Part shown: one piece after another, positions 8,046 through 16,460 of the stretch | Numbering within the stretch: the stretch's first letter is position 1 | How the letters are laid out: the number at the start of each line of letters is the position of its first letter | Source: a bacterium | GTDB lineage: Bacteria > Myxococcota_A > Bradymonadia > UBA7976 > UBA1532 | DNA length: 64,000 bases | Direction of reading: 5' to 3' | NCBI GenBank assembly: GCA_030426085.1 | Contig: JAUHYW010000024.1 | Coordinates: 53,865 to 117,864, forward strand | Position numbers and translations under genes: made by a program | The notes under the pieces: model-generated | Told to the model about the DNA's origin: nothing | The model's database searches: none | The model's input: only the letters and a program-made list of their open reading frames with translations

Positions 8046-8917
8046 TGCCCGTCTCCCGCGCCAGAACCGACGCCGCCCGCGCCAGAACCGACACCGCCCG
8101 CGCCAGAGCCCGCGCCGGTCACCCCGCTCGACAGGTCGCCGAGCTTGTTCTGCAACTCCTCCCGGGCGCGATCATTGCCCAGTGGGTTGCTGGGGTCGAG
8201 CGGCTGGAACTCCGCGATCGCGGTGATCGGCCGCCGGATGCGGGGGGCGGCCTGGGTCACGAAGCGGATCGGGGGGCCGTCCTCCAGCGGACTCTCCAGC
8301 TCGAGCGTGATGCGCAGCCGGGCCGGCAGCAGCGGCTCCTTGGGATCGTCGTGGCTGTCCCAGCTCTTGCGCCAGGAGTCATCCCCGCTGTGGTCCTCCC
8401 AATACTCGATGCGGAACTCCTTGACCCCGTCGATGACCGGCCAGATGTGACCGCCCCGCTCGGGGCGGTCGTCGATCCGCTTGGACTCCCGCCGGAAGAG
8501 CGTGCGCCCCTTGTAGGTGCTCTCGTCGCTGCGGCCGAGGAAGTAGGCCACCTCGCTCTGGTCGGACTCCTTGGAGCCGGCGTGGATGCGCAGGTGGGCG
8601 GTGGTCGCGAAGTGGATCTGATCCTCCCGGCCTTCGAACCGGGTGATCATCGTCGGGTCTTCCTCGCGCTGCTCCTCGGGCACCTCGGGCCGGATGAAGG
8701 CCATGCGCAGCTCGCGGGCCATGCGGGTCATGGTCTGCCGGCCCTCGTGGTACCGCTCGTTGACCGCCGTCACCCGCCGCTTGGTCTCGAACGAGTAGGT
8801 GAACGCGGTCACCAGCGCGGTGCTGACCAGGGCCAGCAGCGTCAGGGCGATCATCACCTCGACCAGGGTGAACCCCCGATGCGGGCGCGCGCGGCGATGG
8901 GCGAGGCGGCGGCTCAT
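8042..8917 (-). CDS. gspJ: Type II secretion minor pseudopilin GspJ
   Basis: A 291-aa minor pseudopilin. The prepilin leader and cleavage site are clear (RPHRG, then FTLVEVMIALTLLALVSTALV), with Glu-5 present. The globular domain has GspJ features (MTRMARELRMAFI, VAYFLG, GVKEFRIEYWEDH, LPARLRITLELESP). The C-terminus ends in a Gly/Ser/Ala/Val repeat of about 25 residues (copies of GSGAGGV), encoded by near-perfect 21-base repeats. The ATG at 8917 overlaps the gspI stop; longer upstream readings lack a Shine-Dalgarno and would place sequence before the prepilin leader. GspJ, I and K form the pseudopilus tip complex. Confidence 0.9.
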   Translation of the reverse strand: MSRRLAHRRARPHRGFTLVEVMIALTLLALVSTALVTAFTYSFETKRRVTAVNERYHEGRQTMTRMARELRMAFIRPEVPEEQREEDPTMITRFEGREDQIHFATTAHLRIHAGSKESDQSEVAYFLGRSDESTYKGRTLFRRESKRIDDRPERGGHIWPVIDGVKEFRIEYWEDHSGDDSWRKSWDSHDDPKEPLLPARLRITLELESPLEDGPPIRFVTQAAPRIRRPITAIAEFQPLDPSNPLGNDRAREELQNKLGDLSSGVTGAGSGAGGVGSGAGGVGSGAGDGQ

Positions 8918-9630
8918 GGGATCTGCAACACCGCCTCGGCCTCGCCGTCGGGCGGCGGCGGCTCGTTGCTGGGGTCGGCGCCGAGCAGGGTCACGAAGCG
9001 CTCGACGAGCAGCACCCGATCCTCGATGGCGTCCTTCCAGGTGATCTCGAGCTTGACCTTGCGCACCTGATCCTCGAGCTGCTGGATGAACATCGGCACC
9101 GCGCCGATGGCCATCTGCACCTGCCCCATCACGTTCTGGGCCTGCCCCGCGGCCTGCACGGCGTTGGCGCCCGACGCGGCGGCGGCGGCCCCGGCGGCGG
9201 CGCCGAGCGCGCCCACGTTGCCCTTGGCGATGGCCTCGGGGTCGAGCCCGGGGATGCCGAGGCCACCGAGCATGCCCATCAGGTCCTCGACGAGCGCCTC
9301 GGCGGCCCCGTCGGGGAACTCGACCTTGTAGGCGCACGCCTTCCAGCGGTACTCGCGGAAGCCCTCGGTGCGGAAGTCGCCCTGCTCGCAGTCGTCCATG
9401 GTGTCCATGCCGTCGACCTTGAGCTGGTGCTCGATGTCGAGCAGCTTGCCCTGGGCGAGCAGCGCCGCCTGGCTGACCCGGTTGCTGTAGTGGCTCATCT
9501 GCACCGCGACCGCCTCGTGGCCGAGCAGCGCGGCGAGGGCCACGACGAGCAGGGCCATCGCGATCATGACCTCGAGCAGGGTGAAGCCCCGCTGGGCCTC
9601 GCGCGCCGGGTGGCGGGGGGCGGGCGTCAT
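8914..9630 (-). CDS. gspI: Type II secretion minor pseudopilin GspI, with Ala/Gly-rich insertion
   Basis: A 238-aa minor pseudopilin with leader and cleavage site EAQRG, then FTLLEVMIAMALLVVALAALL, and Glu-5 present. The following GspI features are typical (LLAQGKLLDIEHQLKVDG, EYRWKACAYKVEF). At about 238 residues it is nearly twice the usual length (about 120-130). The excess is mostly an Ala/Gly/Gln-rich segment near 133-180 (GALGAAAGAAAAASGANAVQ), inserted before the terminal strand pair (VRKVKLEITWKD). The ATG overlaps the gspH stop by 4 bases. This gene starts the tip complex with J and K. Confidence 0.9.
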   Translation of the reverse strand: MTPAPRHPAREAQRGFTLLEVMIAMALLVVALAALLGHEAVAVQMSHYSNRVSQAALLAQGKLLDIEHQLKVDGMDTMDDCEQGDFRTEGFREYRWKACAYKVEFPDGAAEALVEDLMGMLGGLGIPGLDPEAIAKGNVGALGAAAGAAAAASGANAVQAAGQAQNVMGQVQMAIGAVPMFIQQLEDQVRKVKLEITWKDAIEDRVLLVERFVTLLGADPSNEPPPPDGEAEAVLQIP

Positions 9631-10292
9631 TGGCCTTCCTCCTCCACCTTGTCCGGCTCGCCGAAGTCGCGGGCCGGGTCGACCTTGCCCGGCCGGTGGG
9701 TCACCTTGCCGGTCAGCGGGTTGAGGATGAGCGTGCGGAACTCGCCGTCCCCGTCCGAGACGTAGATCATCGCCGGCTCGACGAAGCCGTTGGGGAAGAA
9801 GTGGATCGACGCCTGCCCCCCGCTGACCGGATCGGTGTCGCCGGCGATGAGCACGCTGTCGATCTGGATCCCCTTCTCCATCGTCACCTTGGGGATGACG
9901 TTGTCCGGCTTGAAGTCGGCCCGGGTGTCGACGATGGCGACGCCGTCCTCGATGTCCTTCTCCCGCTGTCCCTCGAGCGCCGCCCGCCACTTCGCGTCCT
10001 CTTCGAGGTAGATGAAGACCGGGATGGCCGAGGCCTGCACCTCGTAGGCGTCGGCCTCGAAGTCGAGCACCATGCGCATGTACAGCCCGGTGGCGACCGT
10101 GCGGCTGTAGGTGTGGCGCAGCGCGGCGGCCATGCGGTTGGTCTGGGTGCGGAGCTGGGTCGACGAGAGGTTCGAGAGCCCCGAGGCGCCGATGCCGAGC
10201 AACAGGACGAGGATGCCGATCACGATGATCAGCTCGAGCAGGGTCAGACCCCGCTCACCGTTCCGCGTCATGCGCCGTCCGCGCGCCACCAT
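9627..10292 (-). CDS. gspH: Type II secretion minor pseudopilin GspH
   Basis: A 221-aa GspH/FimT-type pseudopilin. The leader is basic (VARGRRMTRNGERG) and is followed by LTLLELIIVIGILVLLLGIGA, with cleavage after Gly and Glu-5 present. The next helix (QTNRMAAALRHTYSRTVATGLYMRMVLDFEADAYEV) is typical of GspH. The C-terminus (ASIHFFPNGFVEPAMIYV and later FRTLILNPLTGKV) matches the FimT/GspH strand pattern. A GGAG upstream supports the ATG at 10292; a second ATG seven codons later would also keep the leader. GspH joins the major pseudopilin GspG to the I-J-K tip. Confidence 0.88.
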   Translation of the reverse strand: MVARGRRMTRNGERGLTLLELIIVIGILVLLLGIGASGLSNLSSTQLRTQTNRMAAALRHTYSRTVATGLYMRMVLDFEADAYEVQASAIPVFIYLEEDAKWRAALEGQREKDIEDGVAIVDTRADFKPDNVIPKVTMEKGIQIDSVLIAGDTDPVSGGQASIHFFPNGFVEPAMIYVSDGDGEFRTLILNPLTGKVTHRPGKVDPARDFGEPDKVEEEGQ

Positions 10293-10327
10293 GGCTCTTC
10301 ACTCCGCAGGCTCCGTCGCCGGCCCGC

Positions 10328-10777
10328 TCAGCTGCTCGACTTCTGGCTGCTGATGTCGTCGTCGGTGCCTTCCTGACCGTCGGGCCCCTTGGACCGGATC
10401 TCGAACGGCGCCCGGCCCTGCTTGGGCGGGTTGAAGTACATGAAGACGTTGCCCCACTCGTCCTTGGGCTCGCCCTCGAGCATCGGCTTGAGGCCATCGG
10501 GCGGGTTGAGCAGCGCCCGGAAGCCCTCGCTCTGGGTCGGGTACTGACCGACGGTGGTGTAGTAGGTCTGCACCGCCGACTTCAGGTTGCCGATCTTGAG
10601 CTGGGTCGCCTTGATCTTGGCGTTCTCGAACTGGTTCATCACCGCCACGACGATGACCCCGGCGAGCATGCCGAGGATCGCGATCACGATCATGATCTCG
10701 AGCAGGGTCATGCCCCGCTCGCCCTGACGGGCGGCGGCGGCGGCGCGGCGGCGGACGCGGCGGATGTGCGAGCGCAT
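10328..10777 (-). CDS. gspG: Type II secretion major pseudopilin GspG
   Basis: A 149-aa major pseudopilin, the normal size. The leader is unusually basic (RSHIRRVRRRAAAAARQGERG). After Gly comes MTLLEIMIVIAILGMLAGVIV with Glu-5. The C-terminal domain is diagnostic: AVQTYYTTVGQYPTQSEGFRAL, then DEWGNVFMYFNP and the Asp-rich calcium-binding end SKGPDGQEGTDDDI. GspG polymerises into the pseudopilus that drives substrate out through GspD. GAGGAG about 7 bases upstream sets the ATG at 10777. The prepilin peptidase that must process it (GspO/PilD) is not in this window. Confidence 0.95.
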   Translation of the reverse strand: MRSHIRRVRRRAAAAARQGERGMTLLEIMIVIAILGMLAGVIVVAVMNQFENAKIKATQLKIGNLKSAVQTYYTTVGQYPTQSEGFRALLNPPDGLKPMLEGEPKDEWGNVFMYFNPPKQGRAPFEIRSKGPDGQEGTDDDISSQKSSS

Positions 10778-10815
10778 TCGGCTTCTCCTCGGGGCCCCGT
10801 GCCCCATCTCGGTCT

Positions 10816-12042
10816 TCACTGGACGAATTCGTTGAGCTGGAGGATGGGCATCAATACGGCGAACACGATGATCGCGATGGTGATGCCCATCCCGACGATC
10901 ATCACCGGCTCGAGCAGGCTGGTCAGCCCGGCCACCCGGCTCTCGACCTGGGTCTCGTAGGCGTCGGAGACCACGGTCAACATCTCTTCGAGGGCCCCCG
11001 ATCGCTCGCCGACGGCGATCATGTGGGTCACCATCGGCGGGAAGTGCCCGCTGGCCTTGAGCGGCTGGGCGAGGTTGCCGCCCTCCTTGACCATGATCCG
11101 GGCCTCGTCGATCACGTCGATGAGCACCTTGTTGCCGAGCACGTTCTTGGTGATGTCGAGCGCGGTCAGCAGCGGCACCCCGGAGCGCAGCAGGGTCGAC
11201 AGCGTGCGGGTGAACCGGCTGGCGCCGATCATCAGGATGAGCGCCCCGAAGATGGGCACCTTGAGCATGAACCGGTCGAACTTCGCGGTGCCCTTGGGGG
11301 TGCGCTTCCAGCGGCGGAAGCCCCAGATCGAGAGCCCGGCGACCAGGATCATGAGCCACCAGTAGTCCCGCAGCAGGCCGCTGAAGCCGATGAGCATGCG
11401 GGTCAGGAAGGGCAGCTCGGCCCCGGTGTCTTCGAAGATCTGGGTGATCTGGGGGATGACGTAGACGAACAGCCCGATGAGGATGAGCCCGCCGAGGCCC
11501 ACCATGATGATCGGGTACATCATCGCGCTGGTGATCTTCTGGCGCAGCTTGACCGAGGCCTCGGTGAACTCGGCGAGCCGCATGAGCACCGCGTCGAGCG
11601 TGCCCGACGCCTCGCCGGCCCGGATCATGTTGGGGAAGATGTCGGTGAAGACCTGATCGTGCTTCTTGACCGCCTGGGCGAGGCTGGCGCCCTCGCTGAC
11701 GTCCTGCTTGATCTGCACGAGCACCTTGCGCAGCTTCGGCTTCTCGGTCTGATCGGCGGTGGCGGCGAGGGCCTCGACGAGCGGGATGCCGGCCTTGGTC
11801 AGCGTCGCGAGCTGGCGGGTGAAGATCGCCACGTCCATCGGGTTGATGCGCTCGAAGTACTGGCCGATGTCGACCTCGGTCGACAGCAGGCTCTGGCCCT
11901 TGCGGGGCCCCTTGCCCACCCGGGTGAGGAAGATCCCCTCCCGCTTGAGCAGACTGCGCAGCGCCTTCTCGCTGTCGGCGTCGCGGACGCCCTTGACGTC
12001 CTTGCCGCTCTTGTCGATGCCATAGAATTCGAACGCGGGCAC
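10816..12042 (-). CDS. gspF: Type II secretion inner-membrane platform protein GspF
   Basis: A 408-aa polytopic inner-membrane protein of the GspF/PilC family, at the usual length. Two repeated T2SSF domains are visible (FTRQLATLTKAGIPLVEALAA and FTRTLSTLLRSGVPLLTALDI). Each is followed by the conserved 'F..MI.aGE.SG.Ld..L' box (FPNMIRAGEASGTLDAVL, then PPMVTHMIAVGERSGALEEML). Three membrane helices lie near 170-195, 220-240 and 375-400. GspF transmits conformational change from the GspE ATPase to the growing pseudopilus. It starts 3 bases after the gspE stop. Confidence 0.95.
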   Translation of the reverse strand: MPAFEFYGIDKSGKDVKGVRDADSEKALRSLLKREGIFLTRVGKGPRKGQSLLSTEVDIGQYFERINPMDVAIFTRQLATLTKAGIPLVEALAATADQTEKPKLRKVLVQIKQDVSEGASLAQAVKKHDQVFTDIFPNMIRAGEASGTLDAVLMRLAEFTEASVKLRQKITSAMMYPIIMVGLGGLILIGLFVYVIPQITQIFEDTGAELPFLTRMLIGFSGLLRDYWWLMILVAGLSIWGFRRWKRTPKGTAKFDRFMLKVPIFGALILMIGASRFTRTLSTLLRSGVPLLTALDITKNVLGNKVLIDVIDEARIMVKEGGNLAQPLKASGHFPPMVTHMIAVGERSGALEEMLTVVSDAYETQVESRVAGLTSLLEPVMIVGMGITIAIIVFAVLMPILQLNEFVQ

Positions 12043-12045
12043 CGG

Positions 12046-13776
12046 TCAGCCTCCTTCGAGGTCGAGCAGGTCGTCCTGCGTCACCCGCAGCACCTCGGCG
12101 ATGCTGGTCTCACCCTTCATGACCTTCAGCGCGCCGTCGTCGCGCAGGGTGCGCATGCCCTTCTTGATCGCCCGCTTCTTGATGGTGCTGCTGGGCAGGT
12201 TCTGCATGATGAGCTGGCGGATGTCATCGTCGACGACGAGCAGCTCGTAGATGCCCGTCCGGCCCCGATAGCCGTTGTCCAGGCACTCCTGGCACCCGAC
12301 CGCCTCGAAGACGTGCCCCCCCTGAGTCTGCTGCAGGAGCTGCTCCCGGGTCAGGCTGAGCTGCTCGAGCTCGGCCTCGGTGGGCACCACCGGCCGCTTG
12401 CAGGCGTCGCACAAGGTCCGCACGAGGCGCTGGGCCATCATGCCGATGACCGACGACGACACCAGATAGGGCTCGACGCCCATGTCGACGAGGCGGGTCA
12501 CCGCGCTGGCGGCGTCGTTGGTGTGCAGCGTGCTGAAGACGAGGTGGCCGGTCAGCGACGCCTGGATCGCGATCTCGGCGGTCTCGCCGTCCCGGATCTC
12601 ACCGATCATCACCACGTCGGGGTCCTGGCGCAGGATCGAGCGCAGCCCGGCGGCGAAGGTCAGGCCGACCTTGGTGTTGACCTGCACCTGCCCGATGCCG
12701 CCGATCTGGTACTCGACGGGATCTTCGACGGTGATGATGTTGCGCACCGGGCTGTTGATCTTGGCCAGGCTGGCGTACAGCGACGTCGTCTTGCCCGAGC
12801 CGGTGGGCCCGGTCACCAGGATGATGCCGTAGCTCGACAGGATCAGGTTGTTGATGTCGCGCAGGACGTCGCCGGCCATGCCGATGGTCGAGAGGTCCTT
12901 CAGCACGGCGGTCTTGTCGAGCAGGCGCATCACGATGCGCTCCCCGAAGCTGGTGGGCAGCGTCGACAGCCGGATGTCGATCTCTTTGCCCGACACCTTG
13001 ATCTTGATGCGCCCGTCCTGGGGGATGCGCTTCTCGGCGATGTCGAGGCCGGCCATGACCTTCAGCCGGCTGGAGATGCTGGCGTGGAACCGCTTGGGCG
13101 GCTGCAGCTTCTCGTGCAGCACGCCGTCGACCCGGAAGCGCACCGCGATGTGGCGCTCGAACGGCTCGATGTGGATGTCCGACGCCCGCTCCTTGAGCGC
13201 CTGATTGAGGATCGCGTTGACCAGCCGGATGATCGGCGCCTCGTCGTCGGCGTCGGCGTCCGAGATGTCGATCTGGGCGATGTCCTCTTCGCTCGAGATG
13301 ACCTGCTCGTCGGCGATGTCGCTCATGACCTGATCGGCCGCCGCCCGGCGGTCGAAGATCACGTTGATCGCGTCCATCAGCGGGCCGTCGGGCATCGCCA
13401 CCGGCTCGAGCGGCCGGTCGAAGTTCATGCGCAGGGCGTCGAGCCGACCCAGATCCATCGGATCGGCCACCGCCACCTGGATGACGCCGTCCCTCTCCCA
13501 CAGCGGCAGGATCTTGTAGCCCTTGGCGAAGCTGACCGGCAGGTCGGCCGAGAGGTCGACGACGATCTCGTCGATCTCGAGGCTCTCGAGGAACTCGACC
13601 CCGAGCTGCTCGGCGGTGATCCGGGCGAGCACCAGCGGGTCGACCATCTGGAGGTGCACCAGCGCGTCGGTGAGCTTGACCCCCCGCTCCTCGGCCATCT
13701 CCCGGGCGCGCTCGAGCTGGTCGTCGGTCAACCCCTGGTCGAAGAGGGCGCTGACGAGGCGGTGCTCGAAGTTCAC
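12046..13776 (-). CDS. gspE: Type II secretion ATPase GspE
   Basis: A 576-aa hexameric secretion ATPase. The N-terminal T2SSE_N-type domain (about 1-150) is followed by the catalytic core. The Walker A motif is GPTGSGKTTSLYASL (about 320), the Asp box is ITVEDPVEYQI, Walker B is PDVVMIGEIRDGETAEIA, and the His box is GHLVFSTLHTNDA. The zinc-binding tetracysteine element of GspE is present (CDACK and, about 35 residues later, CQEC). The arginine-rich region FRVDGVLHEKL and ASDIHIEPFE is conserved. It powers pseudopilus extension from the cytoplasm. The start overlaps the gspD stop by 4 bases. Confidence 0.96.
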   Translation of the reverse strand: MNFEHRLVSALFDQGLTDDQLERAREMAEERGVKLTDALVHLQMVDPLVLARITAEQLGVEFLESLEIDEIVVDLSADLPVSFAKGYKILPLWERDGVIQVAVADPMDLGRLDALRMNFDRPLEPVAMPDGPLMDAINVIFDRRAAADQVMSDIADEQVISSEEDIAQIDISDADADDEAPIIRLVNAILNQALKERASDIHIEPFERHIAVRFRVDGVLHEKLQPPKRFHASISSRLKVMAGLDIAEKRIPQDGRIKIKVSGKEIDIRLSTLPTSFGERIVMRLLDKTAVLKDLSTIGMAGDVLRDINNLILSSYGIILVTGPTGSGKTTSLYASLAKINSPVRNIITVEDPVEYQIGGIGQVQVNTKVGLTFAAGLRSILRQDPDVVMIGEIRDGETAEIAIQASLTGHLVFSTLHTNDAASAVTRLVDMGVEPYLVSSSVIGMMAQRLVRTLCDACKRPVVPTEAELEQLSLTREQLLQQTQGGHVFEAVGCQECLDNGYRGRTGIYELLVVDDDIRQLIMQNLPSSTIKKRAIKKGMRTLRDDGALKVMKGETSIAEVLRVTQDDLLDLEGG

Positions 13777-16460
13777 GGGCGGTCCTCCGACTCGCCCTCG
13801 ACGGCGGTCAGCGACCCGGGCACCGGCCGCACCGGCAGCGCGTTGGGGTCGACCGGCTCGTCGAGCAGCACCGGCTCGGCCGAGGCCGCCTCGTCGCCGA
13901 GGCCGTCGAGCTCCTGGGGCAGCGGCGGCCCCTGCTCCCGGCGGCGCAGCTCCTCGAGCAGCGCCTCTTCTTCACGGACCTTCTCGATGCTCTGGTGGAT
14001 GCTCTCGAGCATGCCGTGCTTCTTGCCGTAGTCCAGGCCGAGCACGAAGTCGTCGCCTTCCTTGCGGAAGCGGGCGACGAACTCCCGGTGCTCCTCCATC
14101 TTGCGCTTGAAGATCTCGCGGAAGTCCTCGGGGCCCTCGATGACGTAGGGCGTCAGCATGAGCAGCAGGTTGACCCGCTCGTTGTCCCGGATGGAGTTGC
14201 GGAAGAAGAAGCCGAGCACCGGGATCTCGCTGAGGATCGGGATGCCGGCGTCGCTCGCCCGCTGAAGCGTCTTCTGCAGGCCGCCGATGACGACCGTCTT
14301 CTGGTCGCCGACGACCACGGTGGTCTTGACCTGCCGCTTGCTGGTGGTCGGGCCGAGGCGCTCGCTGCGGGCGGTGACCTCTTCGATCTCCTGGTCGATC
14401 TCGAGGGTGACCGCGTTCTGGGCGTTGATCCGGGGCGTGATGCGCAGGGTCAGCGCGACGTCCTCCCGGGTGATCTGGGGCGCGTAGCTGCCCAGGCCGG
14501 TCACCCCGAGGGCGCTGAGCCCGCTGAGCTGACTGAGCTGGGCCTCGCTCACGCTGCCCAGCGCGCTGTTGAGGGTCGACGAGTTCACCCCGCCGAAGGT
14601 GTTGGCGGTCGTCAGGAACGGCTCGTTGGTGCCGATCACGATCTCCGCCTCTTCGTTGTCGGTGGTCAGCACATGGGGCGCGCTGAGCACGTTGACGTCG
14701 TTGCTCTCGGCGAGGGCTTGCAGCATGACCCCGAACGGGGGCACGCCGAAGCCGGCGATCTCGAGGTCGGCGGCCATGCCGATGCCGGTCAGCGCCGAGA
14801 TGCTCTGGGCGAAGCTCAGCGTCGAGACGTCGGCGTTGGTCTGGCTGTTGAACGCCACGGTGGTCTTCTCGCCGGCCACGTCGGGCCCGCCCCCGCCGGC
14901 GTGCAGGTTGATGCCGAACTCGCGGTCGCTCGAGATCGTGACCTCCATGATGACCGCCTCGATGAAGACCTGCCGCCGGGGCTGATCCAGCTCGTCGATG
15001 ACCCGCTTGAGCGCGAGGAAGTCCTTGAGGCTCGCGGTGACGACCAGCGAGTTGGTCGCCTCGTCGGCGGTGATGCTCACCTCGCCTTCGAAGAGCGCCG
15101 CCGAGTCGCCGCCGCTCGACGCGGCCGAGCCCGCGGTGCGGCGGGCGCTCGACCGGCGGTTGGCGGTGGAGTTGCGCCGGCTCGCCGCGTCGCTGCTGAG
15201 GCTCGACAGCACGCTCGACAGCTCGCTGGCCTTGGCGTGGTTGAGCTGGATGATGTGGATCTGACCGTCGCCGGGGATGGCGATGTCGAGCTTCTCGATG
15301 AGCGCCTTGACCTTGCGATAGCTGCGGCGGGTGGCGACGATCAGCAGCCGGTTGGTGCGCTCGTCGGCCATGACCTTGCCCACCTTGGCGTCGAGCTCGC
15401 TGTCGCCGACCTTGGAGTTGCTCGACGCCGCCGCCCCCGCCTTGCGCTTGGCCGACGAGGTGCGGGCCGGCTTGGCCTTGGGCGCCGAGCCGGCGCTCTC
15501 CTGCTCGAAGATCTCGGTGATCTTGCCGGCGATGTCGGCCGCGTCGGCGTTGAGCACCTGATAGACCCACAGCTCTTCCTGGCCGCCGGGCAGGTCGAGC
15601 TCGTCGATGAGCGTCTTGAGCCGGCGCAGGTTGCTCGACAGCTCGGTGATGATGAGCGAGTTGGTCGGGGCGTAGACGATGACCGAGGCGTGGGGCGAGG
15701 TGAGGTTGCTCATCACGTCGTTCATCTCGGCGGCGTCGATGTGCTTGAGCTGGATGATCTGGGTGACCATCCGATCCTCGTTGGGCAGCGAGCGGCTCTC
15801 GTCGAGGATGGGATCCGAGCTGCGGGCGTAGTCCTTGATCTCGATGATGCGCAGGAAGTTGCCCTGCTTCGAGATCGTGAATCCGTTGGCTTCGAGCGCG
15901 GTGAGGAACGCCCGATACGCCTCGCGGGAGGTGACCTTGCGCGGGCTGTAGATGGTGATCTTCTTCGACTTGAGGCTCTTGGACAGGATGATGTTCTGCC
16001 CGGTCATGCAGGCGATGAGCTTCACCACCGCCTCGAGCTCCTCGTCGTAGATGTCGAGGTTGACCTTCACCCCGGGCTTGAGCTTCGCGCAGTTCTTGAT
16101 GAAGTCGGCGCTGAGCGTGGGCTCGGTGTCCTTGTCGTCGACCTGCTGCCAGGCGGGCAGCTCCTTCTTGTCGGCGGCGGAGGTCACCCCGGGCGGCGTG
16201 CGGCGGGGGGTCCGGGTCGGCCGCTGGGCCACCGCGGGGCTGCCGCCCCGCTTGGCCGCCGTGCCCTTCTCGGGCACCGCCTTCTTGCCCCTGACGGGTG
16301 GTTTGGCCGGCAGGTTGACCTTGGGCGGCGGCAGCGCGCCCGCCGCCGGCTTCTTGACCGTCGGCTTCTCCTGAGCGCCGGCCGGCGACGCGATCAGACC
16401 GCAGACGATCGCGAGCAGCAGAAGGCAGCGGCGGGCGGGGGCTTCGACGAGTGCGTTCAT
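13773..16460 (-). CDS. gspD: Type II secretion secretin GspD
   Basis: An 895-aa outer-membrane secretin, longer than the usual 650-750. A signal peptide (LLLLAIVCGLIASPAGAQ) precedes a Pro/Lys-rich linker of about 70 residues. N0 (VNLDIYDEELEAVVKLIACMTGQNII) and N1-N3 domains follow, the latter with their 'ap.nslIi' strands (VIVYAPTNSLIITEL, ERTNRLLIVATRRSY, TNSLVVTASLKDF). Ser/Ala/Lys-rich insertions interrupt N2 and N3. The secretin core has VFIEAVIMEVTIS and the terminal beta signal region PILSEIPVLGFFFRN, then NLLLMLTPYVI. A C-terminal acidic tail of about 120 residues may be the pilotin-binding S domain. The start overlaps the gspC stop. Confidence 0.95.
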   Translation of the reverse strand: MNALVEAPARRCLLLLAIVCGLIASPAGAQEKPTVKKPAAGALPPPKVNLPAKPPVRGKKAVPEKGTAAKRGGSPAVAQRPTRTPRRTPPGVTSAADKKELPAWQQVDDKDTEPTLSADFIKNCAKLKPGVKVNLDIYDEELEAVVKLIACMTGQNIILSKSLKSKKITIYSPRKVTSREAYRAFLTALEANGFTISKQGNFLRIIEIKDYARSSDPILDESRSLPNEDRMVTQIIQLKHIDAAEMNDVMSNLTSPHASVIVYAPTNSLIITELSSNLRRLKTLIDELDLPGGQEELWVYQVLNADAADIAGKITEIFEQESAGSAPKAKPARTSSAKRKAGAAASSNSKVGDSELDAKVGKVMADERTNRLLIVATRRSYRKVKALIEKLDIAIPGDGQIHIIQLNHAKASELSSVLSSLSSDAASRRNSTANRRSSARRTAGSAASSGGDSAALFEGEVSITADEATNSLVVTASLKDFLALKRVIDELDQPRRQVFIEAVIMEVTISSDREFGINLHAGGGGPDVAGEKTTVAFNSQTNADVSTLSFAQSISALTGIGMAADLEIAGFGVPPFGVMLQALAESNDVNVLSAPHVLTTDNEEAEIVIGTNEPFLTTANTFGGVNSSTLNSALGSVSEAQLSQLSGLSALGVTGLGSYAPQITREDVALTLRITPRINAQNAVTLEIDQEIEEVTARSERLGPTTSKRQVKTTVVVGDQKTVVIGGLQKTLQRASDAGIPILSEIPVLGFFFRNSIRDNERVNLLLMLTPYVIEGPEDFREIFKRKMEEHREFVARFRKEGDDFVLGLDYGKKHGMLESIHQSIEKVREEEALLEELRRREQGPPLPQELDGLGDEAASAEPVLLDEPVDPNALPVRPVPGSLTAVEGESEDRP

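Noticed and set aside
8057..8116. Short repeats that could suggest a CRISPR-like array
   Set aside because: The repeats are 21 bases with no spacers, lie inside the gspJ frame and encode a Gly/Ser/Ala tail.
11023..14031. A 1002-codon plus-strand frame opposite gspF/gspE/gspD
   Set aside because: It spans three well-identified genes on the other strand and has only low-complexity sequence rich in His, Asp, Gly and Arg.
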